Shown: positions 16,715-25,550 of the stretch, piece after piece
Layout of the letters: each line of letters starts with the position of its first letter
How positions within the stretch are numbered: position 1 is the stretch's first letter
Origin: Pseudomonas viridiflava
GTDB taxonomy: Bacteria; Pseudomonadota; Gammaproteobacteria; Pseudomonadales; Pseudomonadaceae
Assembly: GCF_001642795.1 (NCBI RefSeq)
Contig: NZ_LKEH01000027.1
Location: 292,325-356,324, forward strand
DNA: 64,000 nt
Reading direction: 5' to 3'
The notes under the pieces: model-generated
Database searches by the model: none
What the model saw: the letters and a program-made list of their open reading frames with translations, nothing else
Told to the model about the DNA's origin: nothing
Position numbers and translations under genes: made by a program

Positions 16715-18206
16715 GTTCATTGTCACCATCACGCCACCTACGCCCAATGGCGATCTGCACATCGGCCATATAGCAGGTCCGTTTCTGGCAGCCGATGTCT
16801 TCACTCGGGTGCAACGTCAGCGCGGCCACGACTGTGTGCTGCTGTCCTATTCGGACGACTATCAGTCCTACATGTTGCGCAAGGGGCTGGAGACCGGAAT
16901 CGATCCGGTAGAACTTGCCAATCGCAACTCCGACCGCATCGAAGCCTCGCTGGCTGCGATCAACATCCAGCCGGACAACTGGATGCGCCCTTACGATAAC
17001 CACTGGTTCGCCGAGGCGGTTGCCGAGGTGTTCGGCAAGGTCCGCGACGCAGGGCTGATCGAGTTTCGCGATTCGAGCGAACCTTACTGCCCTGACTGCG
17101 ACGTCTGGGGTTACGAGGCGTTTGCACGGGGCAATTGCAACTATTGCGGTGTCGAGTCTGACGCCAGCCAGTGCGAGAACTGCGCGCAGGCGCCTGACGC
17201 GCAATTGATGACGGGACTGCACTGCAAGTTGTGCAAACAGTCTTCGCAATGGAAAACCGCACACCGCGCGTTCCTGAAACTGGCAGCCTGCAAGCCCGCG
17301 CTCCGTGACCGGCTGCTGGATCGCCAGTGGCGAAGTCCGCTGAATGCCTGGCTGCGCGACACGCTGGAGCACATCCACGACTGGGGCGTCACGCGTCCGC
17401 ACGATGGCGGGCTCGATCTGCAGGCCGACGGCTCGTGCCGCGTGCACACCTGGTTCATGGGGCTGCCCGGCTACATGGCTGCCTTTCGCGAATACGCCGA
17501 CCGCATCGGTCGTCCGGAGCTGTTCCGTCAGTACTGGCAGTCGGGGCAGGGCACGCTGGTGCACTTTCTTGGCTTCGATTGCGTATTCAGCCACGCGGTC
17601 GTCTACCCGGCGCAGCTGTCGGTGATGGATGACATTCGGGTTCAGCAACGTTTCGTGCCCAATCAGTTTCTCAAGCTGGACGGGCTCAATCTGTCGACCA
17701 GCCGTAACCACGCCATCTGGGTCGGGGACCTGGCGCGCGAAGCCTGCGCCGACAGTGCTCGTCTGTACCTGGCGAGCATTGCGCCGGAGGAGAGCGAGGG
17801 CGACTTCCGTCTGCAGCATTTCCTGCAATGGCGTGCGGACGTGTTCGGAGCATTTTTCCCGGCCTTGCTTGCAACCGGTGCGCAGAACGACACCAGTTGG
17901 TGGAGTGGCGTGTGCGGCACCGATGCCGGTTTGCTGGAAGCGCTGCGTGTGCAGTGGAGCAAGGCCTGCGAGCCGAATCACTTCTCCATGAAAGGCATGG
18001 CGCAGGTGCTGCTGGATGTGATCGCCATCACCCGCACGCGGCTGGCGGAAGGTCGACCGGCCAGCCATCTCGCAGCGTTCATTGCGATCATCGGCAAGGC
18101 GCTGATTCCCGAGATGTCGGCGCGGATTGTCGCCGCCTTTAATCTGCCCGAAGCGCGGGTCAACGCCACGGTCATGTCGGGCTCGGCTGCCGAATACTCC
18201 ATCTGA
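16707..18206 (+). CDS. Methionyl-tRNA-synthetase-like amino-acid-activating enzyme
   Basis: A 499-aa class I aminoacyl-tRNA-synthetase fold. It has PPTPNGDLHIGH with HIGH at residues 18-21 and a zinc-knuckle region with CPDC, CNYC, CENC and CKLC (about 127-175) as in MetRS. In place of KMSKS it has LSTSRNH (about 329-335). It lacks the C-terminal tRNA-binding extension of housekeeping MetRS. By analogy with the C-terminal part of Spb40/PyrN-type hydrazine synthetases, it would adenylate an amino acid and pass it to an N-hydroxylated partner, not charge tRNA. The start overlaps the cupin gene and is the only one giving the canonical N-terminus. A stand-alone biosynthetic MetRS paralogue beside an N-hydroxylase is hard to explain otherwise. 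Confidence 0.85.
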   Translation: MTKFIVTITPPTPNGDLHIGHIAGPFLAADVFTRVQRQRGHDCVLLSYSDDYQSYMLRKGLETGIDPVELANRNSDRIEASLAAINIQPDNWMRPYDNHWFAEAVAEVFGKVRDAGLIEFRDSSEPYCPDCDVWGYEAFARGNCNYCGVESDASQCENCAQAPDAQLMTGLHCKLCKQSSQWKTAHRAFLKLAACKPALRDRLLDRQWRSPLNAWLRDTLEHIHDWGVTRPHDGGLDLQADGSCRVHTWFMGLPGYMAAFREYADRIGRPELFRQYWQSGQGTLVHFLGFDCVFSHAVVYPAQLSVMDDIRVQQRFVPNQFLKLDGLNLSTSRNHAIWVGDLAREACADSARLYLASIAPEESEGDFRLQHFLQWRADVFGAFFPALLATGAQNDTSWWSGVCGTDAGLLEALRVQWSKACEPNHFSMKGMAQVLLDVIAITRTRLAEGRPASHLAAFIAIIGKALIPEMSARIVAAFNLPEARVNATVMSGSAAEYSI

Positions 18207-18220
18207 ACGGACTCTTCACG

Positions 18221-19363
18221 ATGTTCATCGAACATGAAATAGCGGTCATTGGCGCAGGGATAACCGGTGCCAGTATCGCGGCGAAGCTGTGCAGCGCAGG
18301 AAGGTCGGTCGCGCTGATCGACAAGGGCGCAGCAGGCAGCCTGGGGGCCAGCGGTTACTCCGGCGGGCTGGTGCGTCTGTATGACAACGATCCGCTGTTG
18401 ATGGACCTGGCGGCTTATTCCATCGGCCGGATGGAAGAGGGCGTGTTTGCCACCACCTACCATCAGGCGCTCAGGCGCACCGGTGTGATCTACCGGGCCG
18501 CACCCGATCAACTCGACAACCTGTGCCGCGCCATCGAGCGCTACGGCAGCGAGCAATACCCCATGCGCCTGCTGAGCAGTCGCGAGCTGGATGGCAGCCT
18601 TTATCCGCGTTGCGTGGACGAAGAGCGGGTCAATCTGTTCGAGCCGCAGGCCTGTGTGGGCAATGTGCGTCAGGCGGTGGCCGCGCTGTGTGGCGTGGTG
18701 CGCCAGCACGGCTTGCTGCTGGAACATCGCGAGATCAAGGCCATCGACTGCCAGTCCAGCGACCTGGTGCACATCGAACTGGGTGATGCGACCTTGCGCT
18801 GTCGCGCTGTGGTGGTGGCGGCCGGAGCCTGGAGTCAGCGTCTGGTGCCGCACCTGGCGCTGGAATCACGCTCGATTCCGCTGGCGCGGGTCATGACCGA
18901 CAGCGAGTGGTCCATGCCGGTGATCGATGCCGTTACCCAGAGCTACGGCATCCCGCTCACCCGCAACATCGTGCAGACCGGTTGCGGCCTGCGCGACAGC
19001 GGTGTGTGGCCGGAGCATTTGGCACTGCCGGACGCACGCCATGTCGAGGACGCTCGCAAGCGCGTTGCGCAGTTGTCCGATGCCTGGGCGGCGCAGGTTC
19101 GTGTGCTGGACGTTCTGCCGGGCTTCGACAGCTACAGCGCGGACGGTCGCCCGGTGCTGGGCTTTTGTGACGAACAGAGCCCGATCTATGTAGCGGCCGG
19201 CATGTCCGGGCTGGGCTTCAAGTTCGCGCCGGGCATTGCGCAGATCGCGTTCGAGCAATTGCGTGAGCGCGTTTCCGGACAACGTGCGTCGTGTCATGGC
19301 TGGTCCGCACTTGCGCCGGATTCGTTGCAGCGCAGCGCGGGTCGGCAGGGAGTGCAGCCATGA
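18221..19363 (+). CDS. DAO-family FAD-dependent oxidoreductase
   Basis: A 380-aa flavoenzyme of the D-amino-acid-oxidase/glycine-oxidase fold, with the FAD motif IAVIGAGITGASIAAKL (residues 7-23), GASGYSGGLVRLY and the C-terminal YVAAGMSGLGFKFAPGIA that closes on the flavin. In the s56-p1 and pyrazomycin pathways a DAO enzyme (Spb36/PyrL type) oxidises the N-N-linked lysine adduct and releases the free hydrazino acid. The same job is inferred here. It lies 14 bases after the MetRS-like gene and overlaps the next by ATGA. No signal peptide, so cytoplasmic. Confidence 0.85.
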   Translation: MFIEHEIAVIGAGITGASIAAKLCSAGRSVALIDKGAAGSLGASGYSGGLVRLYDNDPLLMDLAAYSIGRMEEGVFATTYHQALRRTGVIYRAAPDQLDNLCRAIERYGSEQYPMRLLSSRELDGSLYPRCVDEERVNLFEPQACVGNVRQAVAALCGVVRQHGLLLEHREIKAIDCQSSDLVHIELGDATLRCRAVVVAAGAWSQRLVPHLALESRSIPLARVMTDSEWSMPVIDAVTQSYGIPLTRNIVQTGCGLRDSGVWPEHLALPDARHVEDARKRVAQLSDAWAAQVRVLDVLPGFDSYSADGRPVLGFCDEQSPIYVAAGMSGLGFKFAPGIAQIAFEQLRERVSGQRASCHGWSALAPDSLQRSAGRQGVQP

Positions 19364-20337
19364 GCGTCATGTTGCAGGCGCCTGAAACCTTGCGGGTCGG
19401 CGTCAGTGCACTGTTCGACCCGGATGACACGCCCCATGCGCGCACTTTTCTCAGGGCGCTCGCCGTGGCGCGCAACGTTATTCCGGGACTGGGCCGCGTG
19501 CAGTGGCACTTTCTCGACGACGGTGCCAACGCCCGTCGGGGTGCCGAGGTGGCGCAACAGATGATCGACTGGCGGGCGGATCTGGTCATTGGTCATTTTT
19601 CGTCCGATGCCGCCATCGGCGCAGCTCCGCTGTATCAACGGGCGGGTATGGCACTGCTGACACCTGCGGCGACGATTGATCGACTCACGGTCGAGCACCC
19701 CAATGTATTTCGGTTTTGTCCGTCCGACCGACAGTTGGCGTCGGACCTGACGGCCTGGCTGTCGGCACGCCGTTGGCGCTCGGTGCACCTTCAAGCGGAT
19801 GACAGCGCCCATGGCCAGGCATTGGTCGTGGCGATTAGCGATGCGCTTGAAACCGCTGGCCTGCAAATCGTGAGCGAGCGCGAGCACGCCGATGTGGAAG
19901 TGTTCGCCGGGCGTCTGCGCGCCAGCCGCGAGCACTGGCAGGCACGACGCCAGGCTGGAAGTACGCGGCCGCTGGTCCTGACCGACGACGCAGCCTCGCC
20001 GCATCTGGGCTGCGCGCCTGCCCATGACAGCAGCACGTGGGTCGTCGGTTTCGGCGTGCCGCCCGGCCCGCAGCAGAACGACACATCGCACGCACTGCAC
20101 CGGTCGCTGTTCGGCGTCCTGCCGCAGACCTATTACCGGGAAAGCCTGCTGATGCTCTACGTGCTGGCCATCCTGGCCAACAGCGCGTGGCGCAGGGAAC
20201 AGCTGCTGGATGTGCTCAACCACACCACCTTCAACACGCCCCTGGGCGCGGTCAGCTTCGATCAGGGCGAGTACCGAAGTGCATTCAACAGCGTCTGGAG
20301 AGTCGGTCCCGAGGGGCTGATTGCAGAACCTCTCTGA
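19360..20337 (+). CDS. Type I periplasmic-binding-protein-fold protein without signal peptide
   Basis: A 325-aa protein resembling Leu/Ile/Val- and amide-binding receptors: LRVGVSALFDPDDTPHARTF, then RGAEVAQQMIDWRADLVIGH, FSSDAAIGAAPLYQRAGMAL and PNVFRFCPSDRQLASDLTAW. Such proteins are normally exported, but this one starts MSVMLQAPETLRVG with no signal. The start is fixed by the ATGA overlap with the oxidase gene. It may be a cytoplasmic sensor like AmiC, or bind an intermediate. The C-terminal region LPQTYYRESLLMLYVLAILA is more hydrophobic but not clearly a membrane segment. Its role in the cluster is unknown. Confidence 0.72.
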   Translation: MSVMLQAPETLRVGVSALFDPDDTPHARTFLRALAVARNVIPGLGRVQWHFLDDGANARRGAEVAQQMIDWRADLVIGHFSSDAAIGAAPLYQRAGMALLTPAATIDRLTVEHPNVFRFCPSDRQLASDLTAWLSARRWRSVHLQADDSAHGQALVVAISDALETAGLQIVSEREHADVEVFAGRLRASREHWQARRQAGSTRPLVLTDDAASPHLGCAPAHDSSTWVVGFGVPPGPQQNDTSHALHRSLFGVLPQTYYRESLLMLYVLAILANSAWRREQLLDVLNHTTFNTPLGAVSFDQGEYRSAFNSVWRVGPEGLIAEPL

Positions 20338-20390
20338 TCTTCACGACCGCTTTTTCAAGGCTTTATGCCAACTCTAAGGATGGGAATCTC

Positions 20391-21713
20391 ATGGGTCATT
20401 CAACACCACACCCTTATCAATCGGACGCCGTGTGCATCGGTTTTGGCCCGGCGGGTATCGCTCTGGCCTGCGCCTTTGAAGATGCGCGGGAAGATAACAG
20501 CCCGCTGGCGGCGCTTTCGGTGCGATTTCTGGAAGCCGCAGCGGACACCCAGTGGCATCGGGAATTGCTGCTCGCCGGGACTGACATCAATCACCACGTA
20601 TTTCGCGACCTGGTCACGCCGCGCAATCCGCGCAGCCGCTTCTCGTTCGCCATGTACCTCAAGAGCAAAGGCCGGATGTTCGACTTCGGCCTGCTGGGCC
20701 GGCCTGCCAGCCGACATGAATGGTCGGATTACGTGGCCTGGGTGTCGCAGCAGGTCGATAGCGATACTCACTTCAATTCGCAGGTCACCGAAATCGCTCC
20801 GGTACTCCGTGACGGCCGGCTTTGCGAGCTGAAAGTCCGCACGCAGGATGCCTGTTTCACCACCCGCAACGTCGTGTTGTCGAGCGGCAGTGCGCCGCGC
20901 ATTCCAGTGATGTTCCAGTCGCTGATCGGGCCGACGCTGTTCCATACCTCGCAGTTCCTGACCCGTCTGCAAGCTTTCAATGAAAACCTGCCCAAGCGCT
21001 GGCTGGTGCTGGGTTCGGGGCAGAGCGCCAGCGAATCGGTGCTGGAACTGGTGGGGCGTGACATGGGCATCGAGGTGCACTCGGTGCACCGTTCTGCCGG
21101 TTTCAAACTGACCCAATTGGGACAGTTCCCCAACCGCGTTTTTGCGCCGGATCACGTCGACTACTTTCACAGCCTCAACCACGCAGCGCGGCATCGCTTT
21201 CTCGACTGGAGCCGTTCGACCAACTATGCGGGCATCGACCCGGACGAAAGCCAGAAGCTGTTTTCACTGATCTACGAGGACGCCATTGCCGGACGCAAAC
21301 GTCTGCACACCTACGGCTACAGCGTCGTCTCGTCCATCGAGCAGGCCGAAAACGGTTATCGCGTCGAGGTCACCGACACCTTCAGTCAGCGCACCCAGGT
21401 GCTGGAAGTCGACGCTGTGGTGCTGGGCACCGGCTACGAGCAATACCTGATTCCGCCGTTGCTGAGCGGGCTGCAACCCTGGCTCAAGGCGGACCTGGAC
21501 GGCGGTCTGCTGATCGACCGGGATTACCGCGTCGCGATGGACGAAGACTGCGACGTGAACATCTGGGTCAACGGCCTTTCCGAACGCAGCCACGGTATCA
21601 GCGACAGCCAGTCGTTTTCCCTCATGGCCCTGCGCGCCGAACGCATCGCCAATGCCCTTGAACAGGCCGTCGAGTGCGCGGCCGATGCACCGTTACTGGC
21701 ACAGTGGAAGTGA
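20391..21713 (+). CDS. Lysine/ornithine-type N-monooxygenase
   Basis: A 440-aa flavin N-hydroxylase of the IucD/PvdA/SidA family. It has the FAD motif CIGFGPAGIALA (residues 15-26), NADPH motif GSGQSASE (208-215) and a GTGYEQY variant of the ATGY motif (about 347-353). The usual HxxFRDLVTPRNPRSRFSF region is present. It would hydroxylate a side-chain amine using NADPH and O2; lysine is expected if the pathway follows s56-p1, but ornithine or diaminopropionate are possible. A 53-base gap, the longest in the operon, precedes it, with AAGGA before the ATG. No siderophore synthetase is nearby, which argues against a hydroxamate siderophore. Confidence 0.88.
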   Translation: MGHSTPHPYQSDAVCIGFGPAGIALACAFEDAREDNSPLAALSVRFLEAAADTQWHRELLLAGTDINHHVFRDLVTPRNPRSRFSFAMYLKSKGRMFDFGLLGRPASRHEWSDYVAWVSQQVDSDTHFNSQVTEIAPVLRDGRLCELKVRTQDACFTTRNVVLSSGSAPRIPVMFQSLIGPTLFHTSQFLTRLQAFNENLPKRWLVLGSGQSASESVLELVGRDMGIEVHSVHRSAGFKLTQLGQFPNRVFAPDHVDYFHSLNHAARHRFLDWSRSTNYAGIDPDESQKLFSLIYEDAIAGRKRLHTYGYSVVSSIEQAENGYRVEVTDTFSQRTQVLEVDAVVLGTGYEQYLIPPLLSGLQPWLKADLDGGLLIDRDYRVAMDEDCDVNIWVNGLSERSHGISDSQSFSLMALRAERIANALEQAVECAADAPLLAQWK

Positions 21714-21718
21714 CCCCC

Positions 21719-23728
21719 ATGTACGACACCATTTGCGACATTATTCACGACCGGACCTTTCTCAAGGTCTCGGGGCTTGGGCATGACTTCTTCCTGAAAA
21801 TGGAATCCCTCAACCCGGCGGGTTCGATCAAGCTCAAGACCGCCGTAGGCCTGGTGGATGACCTGCAATCACGCGGCCTGATCGGCCCAGACACGATTCT
21901 GATCGAATCGTCGTCGGGCAACCTGGGTGTGGCGCTGGCCATGCTCTGCGCTGAACGCGGGATTCGTTTCACCTGCGTGGTCGATCCCAACAGTTCCAAC
22001 CACAACATTCGCATGATGCGCACTTACGGCGCCGAGGTCATCCGGGTCGAGACGCCGGACGAAAATGGAGGTTTCCTCGGCACGCGCATCGCGCTGATTC
22101 GCGAAAAAATCGGCAGTGACTCGCGTTACGTATGGCTCAACCAGTACGAAAACGCGGCCAACCCGCGCGCCCATGCACGCACCACGGCGCGCTCGATCAG
22201 CCAGCATTTCGGGCATGTCGATTACCTGTTCGTCGGCGCAGGCACCACCGGCACCCTGATGGGCTGCCTTCAGCATTTTCAGCGCCATCATCCGACCACC
22301 AAAATCATTGCCGTGGACAGCGTCGGCTCGGTGACTTTCAACACTCCCGCCAGCCGTCGCTATATTCCGGGTCTGGGCACCAGTCAGCGTCCACCGATTT
22401 TCAATGCCGACGGTGTTCATGCGCTGGAGATGGTGCCTGAGTCGCGCACCGTTGCCATGTGCCGGATTCTGGCGCGCACCAAAGGTCTGCTGGTCGGCGG
22501 CTCGACCGCCACGGTTGCGGCGGCTGTTCACGCCTGGCGCGACCGCATCGAACCCGGTTCGGTGGTGGTGGCTCTGTCGCCGGACTGGGGTGAGCGCTAT
22601 CTGGACACGCTGTATGACGACCTTTGGGTCGAACGGCATTTCGGCAGCGACGTGCTGAACATGACCCTGGCGGACATGCCGATCATGCCGAACTGGACCA
22701 CCTATCTGGCAACCGAGTGCTCGCGTCAGGCGCCGTTCCATGTGATCGACGGTGAAGTGGTCGCGCGGCTGCTGGCGGCGGATCCTCAGGCCTGCATCAA
22801 TGACGTCGAAGACGCTTATCTGGCCCATGAAGCAGGCCGGACGATCAATCCAGACAGCTACTTTCTGCGTTTCCCCGAGGCACCGGCCAACCGCATCATC
22901 GCGCTGCCCGCCAGCCTGTGCGGGGAACAGCCGGTCAGTGGCATCAAGTGGATTTCCAGTTTCCCGGGCAATACGGACTCGGGTCTGCAACGCGCCTCGG
23001 CGGTGTTGATCCTCAACGATCCGCAGACCGGCTATGCCTTTGCCTGTCTGGAAGCGTCGCGAATCAGCGCCATGCGCACTGCCGCCTCTGCAGTGCTGGG
23101 TGCGCGCTGGATGAATCGTCATCACAAACACGTCCCGCGCATGGCGTTCATTGGTGCCGGATTCATTGCGCGCAGCATTCTGGACATGTTCGTCAGCGAT
23201 GGCTGGACGCTGGGCAAGGTGAGTGTGTTCGATCAGCACCCCGATTCGGCACGGGCGCTGGTCGATCACGCCGCGAACCGGCATCGGCTGGTCAGTGAGC
23301 TGGCAGATCTGGACAACAGCCTGCAGGCCGATGTGGTGGTGTTCGCCACCACGGCGCCGAGTCCTTATGTGTTGGAGCCAGTGTTCCGGCCGGGCCAGTT
23401 GGTATTGAACATCTCGCTGCGTGATCTTGGCCCCGAGGTGATTGCCTGCGCCAACAACATTCTGGATGACGTCGAGCATTGCCTGAAGGCTCGGACCTCG
23501 CCTGACCTGGCGGTGCAGCAGTATCAGGACCGCTCGTTCATCACCGGCACGCTGGCGCAACTGATGACAGGGCAAGTGGAACTGAGCCCGGATCGGGCCT
23601 CAATCTTCTCGCCGTTCGGCCTGGGCGTACTCGACCTGGCCGTAGGGCAGCGGATCTACGGACAGGCCGTGGCCGAAGGCAGCGCCTTGCCGGTGCCGCA
23701 GTTCTTTTTCGAATCGAACCGCTGGTGA
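21719..23728 (+). CDS. SbnA-SbnB fusion: 2,3-diaminopropionate synthase
   Basis: A 669-aa natural fusion. Residues 1 to about 325 are an SbnA-type PLP enzyme of the cysteine-synthase fold, with PLP lysine K38 in NPAGSIKLK, SSSGNLG and the phosphate loop GAGTTGTLMG. Residues 335 to 669 are SbnB-like (ornithine cyclodeaminase fold), with SGIKWISSFPGN and the NAD motif GAGFIA at 479-484. In staphyloferrin B synthesis the separate enzymes turn O-phosphoserine and glutamate into L-2,3-diaminopropionate via an N-linked intermediate; fusion would channel it. The start lies five bases after the N-monooxygenase stop. Diaminopropionate is thus a probable building block of the product. Confidence 0.9.
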   Translation: MYDTICDIIHDRTFLKVSGLGHDFFLKMESLNPAGSIKLKTAVGLVDDLQSRGLIGPDTILIESSSGNLGVALAMLCAERGIRFTCVVDPNSSNHNIRMMRTYGAEVIRVETPDENGGFLGTRIALIREKIGSDSRYVWLNQYENAANPRAHARTTARSISQHFGHVDYLFVGAGTTGTLMGCLQHFQRHHPTTKIIAVDSVGSVTFNTPASRRYIPGLGTSQRPPIFNADGVHALEMVPESRTVAMCRILARTKGLLVGGSTATVAAAVHAWRDRIEPGSVVVALSPDWGERYLDTLYDDLWVERHFGSDVLNMTLADMPIMPNWTTYLATECSRQAPFHVIDGEVVARLLAADPQACINDVEDAYLAHEAGRTINPDSYFLRFPEAPANRIIALPASLCGEQPVSGIKWISSFPGNTDSGLQRASAVLILNDPQTGYAFACLEASRISAMRTAASAVLGARWMNRHHKHVPRMAFIGAGFIARSILDMFVSDGWTLGKVSVFDQHPDSARALVDHAANRHRLVSELADLDNSLQADVVVFATTAPSPYVLEPVFRPGQLVLNISLRDLGPEVIACANNILDDVEHCLKARTSPDLAVQQYQDRSFITGTLAQLMTGQVELSPDRASIFSPFGLGVLDLAVGQRIYGQAVAEGSALPVPQFFFESNRW

Positions 23729-25536
23729 TCGACATGCAGACACTTTCTCTTGATCGGTTCGAACTGCCTGTCCGGCAGTTCGAACCTGAGCCGTGTTCGA
23801 TCGCGATCATCGGCATGGGCTCGCGTGGCCTCAGCGTTCTGGAACAGTTGATCGGTTTGAGTCGCAAAACGGATGCGCAACGGCTGCGCATCGAGGTATT
23901 CGATCCTCGGACGCCCGGCAGCGGCCTGCACCTTGCCGAACAGCCCGATTACCTGATGCTCAACACCATGGCGGGTCAGCTCTCGGCGTTTTCGTCGGCC
24001 TTTCCAGTCTCAGAACCTGCGGGCTGGACCTTTTTACAGTGGTGCCACGCCAAGGTAGTCACGCTCGATGAACGAGGCCATGTCAGTACGGACGGGAAAA
24101 GCAGGCCGGTTGCGTTCGGCGACTTCGTGCCGCGCAAACTGCTGGGGCGTTATTTGCAGGACAGCTATCGATTTCTGCTGAAGCAATGCCCCGCGCATGT
24201 CGAAGTGCGCCACCACGCCGAGGTGGTCACTGGTTGTCGTGAGCTGGCTGTCGATGCAGGTTTTCGCCTGCAAACGACGGTTCGCGAACTGGATGTCGAC
24301 GCAGTGCTGCTGACCTGTGGCCACTCGTCAGCGGCAGACGAGCGATCTGCCATCGGCGAGTCGGTATTGATCGAAGGGCTGGGCCTGACTGCGATGGACA
24401 CACTGGCGCAGCTCACTGAGGGGCGCGGCGGGCGTTATGTGCCTGATCCAGGCCATGCGGGCTGGCGCTACCTGCCGTCCGGGCTGGAGCCGAGGATCGC
24501 GCTGTATTCGCGCTCAGGGCTGCCGTTTCACGCCCGGCCCCAATGGCATCCTTCTGTCCATGCTGCGCTGCCGAGAACGTTCTTTACCGCTGAAGCCATT
24601 GTCGAACTGCGCCAGCAGAGCGCGACCGGACGGCTCGATTTCGAGCGTGACGTGCTGCCGTTGATCAAGGACGAAATGTGCGCGGTGTTCTGGCAGGCCA
24701 GAGTCCGACTCGACGCTCCCCGGGAGTTGCAGTTGCTGCAGCAGAAGCTCGGTAACGCGACTGATCGGGTTTCACGCCACAGGTTGTTCAAGGCGCTGGC
24801 CGAGCAGTGGGGCGAGTTCGAGCCCGAACAGTGGCTGGTCACCGAGCGCTGGTGCGGCGATGAAGAATCGTATGCGCAGTGGTTCGAACGCTGGATCGTG
24901 CGTGAGCTGGCGTTGAGTCGCCTGGGCACCGCGAGCAGCCCGGTTCGTCAGGCGCTGGAGGTGTGGCGTGATTATCGCGACCTGCTGCGGCGTGTGGCGG
25001 ATCGCGGCGGCCTGAGTGACGCATCGACACTGGCGTTTTATGGCACGTGGGCCGGGCTGTCGAATCGACTGGTCGGCGGCCCGCAGAAAGAGCGTTACGA
25101 AGACCTGCTGGCGCTGATCCAGGCCGGTGTCGTGACCGTCCTGCCGCCCATGGAGGATGCGTCCGGTTCGCCTGTGCCGTTCGACACGCTGATCCGGGCG
25201 CGTGTGGCGCACCACGGTCTTTCTTCCCGTCGCGATCCGCTATTGAACGACCTGCTGCGTCAGGGCCTTGTTCGTCCCGCTCATGCGTATCCGGCTGACG
25301 GAGTGGCGACGGACCCGTCCGGGCACGTCCTGCGTGCCGACGGCAGCGTTCACCCACGCCTCTGGGCACTGGGGCCGATCGTCGAAGGCTGCACCTTCTA
25401 CAACCACTACGTGCCCACGCCAGAACCGACCTGCCGTGCGCTGATCGAGGCGCGACAGGTTGCCGAGACCTGCCTGGCTGCGCTCTCGGTCAATCGCTGC
25501 GACTCCCTTTCAATCACCGCTTTTTCAACCCTCTAA
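23725..25536 (+). CDS. FAD/NAD(P)-binding protein (NAD_binding_9 type)
   Basis: A 603-aa protein with an N-terminal dinucleotide motif SIAIIGMGSRGLSVLEQL (about residues 25-42), then PGSGLHLAEQPDYLMLNTM and SAFPVSEPAGWTFLQWC, typical of the large FAD-NAD(P)-binding PF13454 family. The C-terminal part (RLWALGPIVEGCTFYNHYVP) completes a flavoprotein fold. Members of this family hydroxylate or oxidise amino-acid-derived substrates in several natural-product pathways. It would be a second redox step here, perhaps a second N-oxidation. The start GTG overlaps the preceding stop (GTGA); ATG at 23734 is an alternative. Confidence 0.75.
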   Translation: MIDMQTLSLDRFELPVRQFEPEPCSIAIIGMGSRGLSVLEQLIGLSRKTDAQRLRIEVFDPRTPGSGLHLAEQPDYLMLNTMAGQLSAFSSAFPVSEPAGWTFLQWCHAKVVTLDERGHVSTDGKSRPVAFGDFVPRKLLGRYLQDSYRFLLKQCPAHVEVRHHAEVVTGCRELAVDAGFRLQTTVRELDVDAVLLTCGHSSAADERSAIGESVLIEGLGLTAMDTLAQLTEGRGGRYVPDPGHAGWRYLPSGLEPRIALYSRSGLPFHARPQWHPSVHAALPRTFFTAEAIVELRQQSATGRLDFERDVLPLIKDEMCAVFWQARVRLDAPRELQLLQQKLGNATDRVSRHRLFKALAEQWGEFEPEQWLVTERWCGDEESYAQWFERWIVRELALSRLGTASSPVRQALEVWRDYRDLLRRVADRGGLSDASTLAFYGTWAGLSNRLVGGPQKERYEDLLALIQAGVVTVLPPMEDASGSPVPFDTLIRARVAHHGLSSRRDPLLNDLLRQGLVRPAHAYPADGVATDPSGHVLRADGSVHPRLWALGPIVEGCTFYNHYVPTPEPTCRALIEARQVAETCLAALSVNRCDSLSITAFSTL

Positions 25537-25550
25537 AAGGAATAGGTTAC

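Noticed and set aside
16605..18068. 487-codon minus-strand frame opposite the MetRS-like gene
   Set aside because: A shadow of a strongly biased GC-rich gene; the opposite strand has clear family motifs.
16707..18206. Housekeeping methionyl-tRNA synthetase
   Set aside because: It lacks KMSKS (LSTSRNH instead) and the C-terminal tRNA-binding region, and it is embedded in a biosynthetic operon.
21869..23575. 568-codon minus-strand frame opposite the SbnA-SbnB fusion
   Set aside because: No recognisable domain and His/Arg/Gln-rich composition typical of antisense frames.
20391..23728. Hydroxamate or staphyloferrin-like siderophore locus (N-monooxygenase plus SbnA/SbnB)
   Set aside because: No NIS synthetase, NRPS, TonB receptor or siderophore transporter lies in the window, while the cupin, MetRS-like and DAO genes are unexplained by a siderophore.
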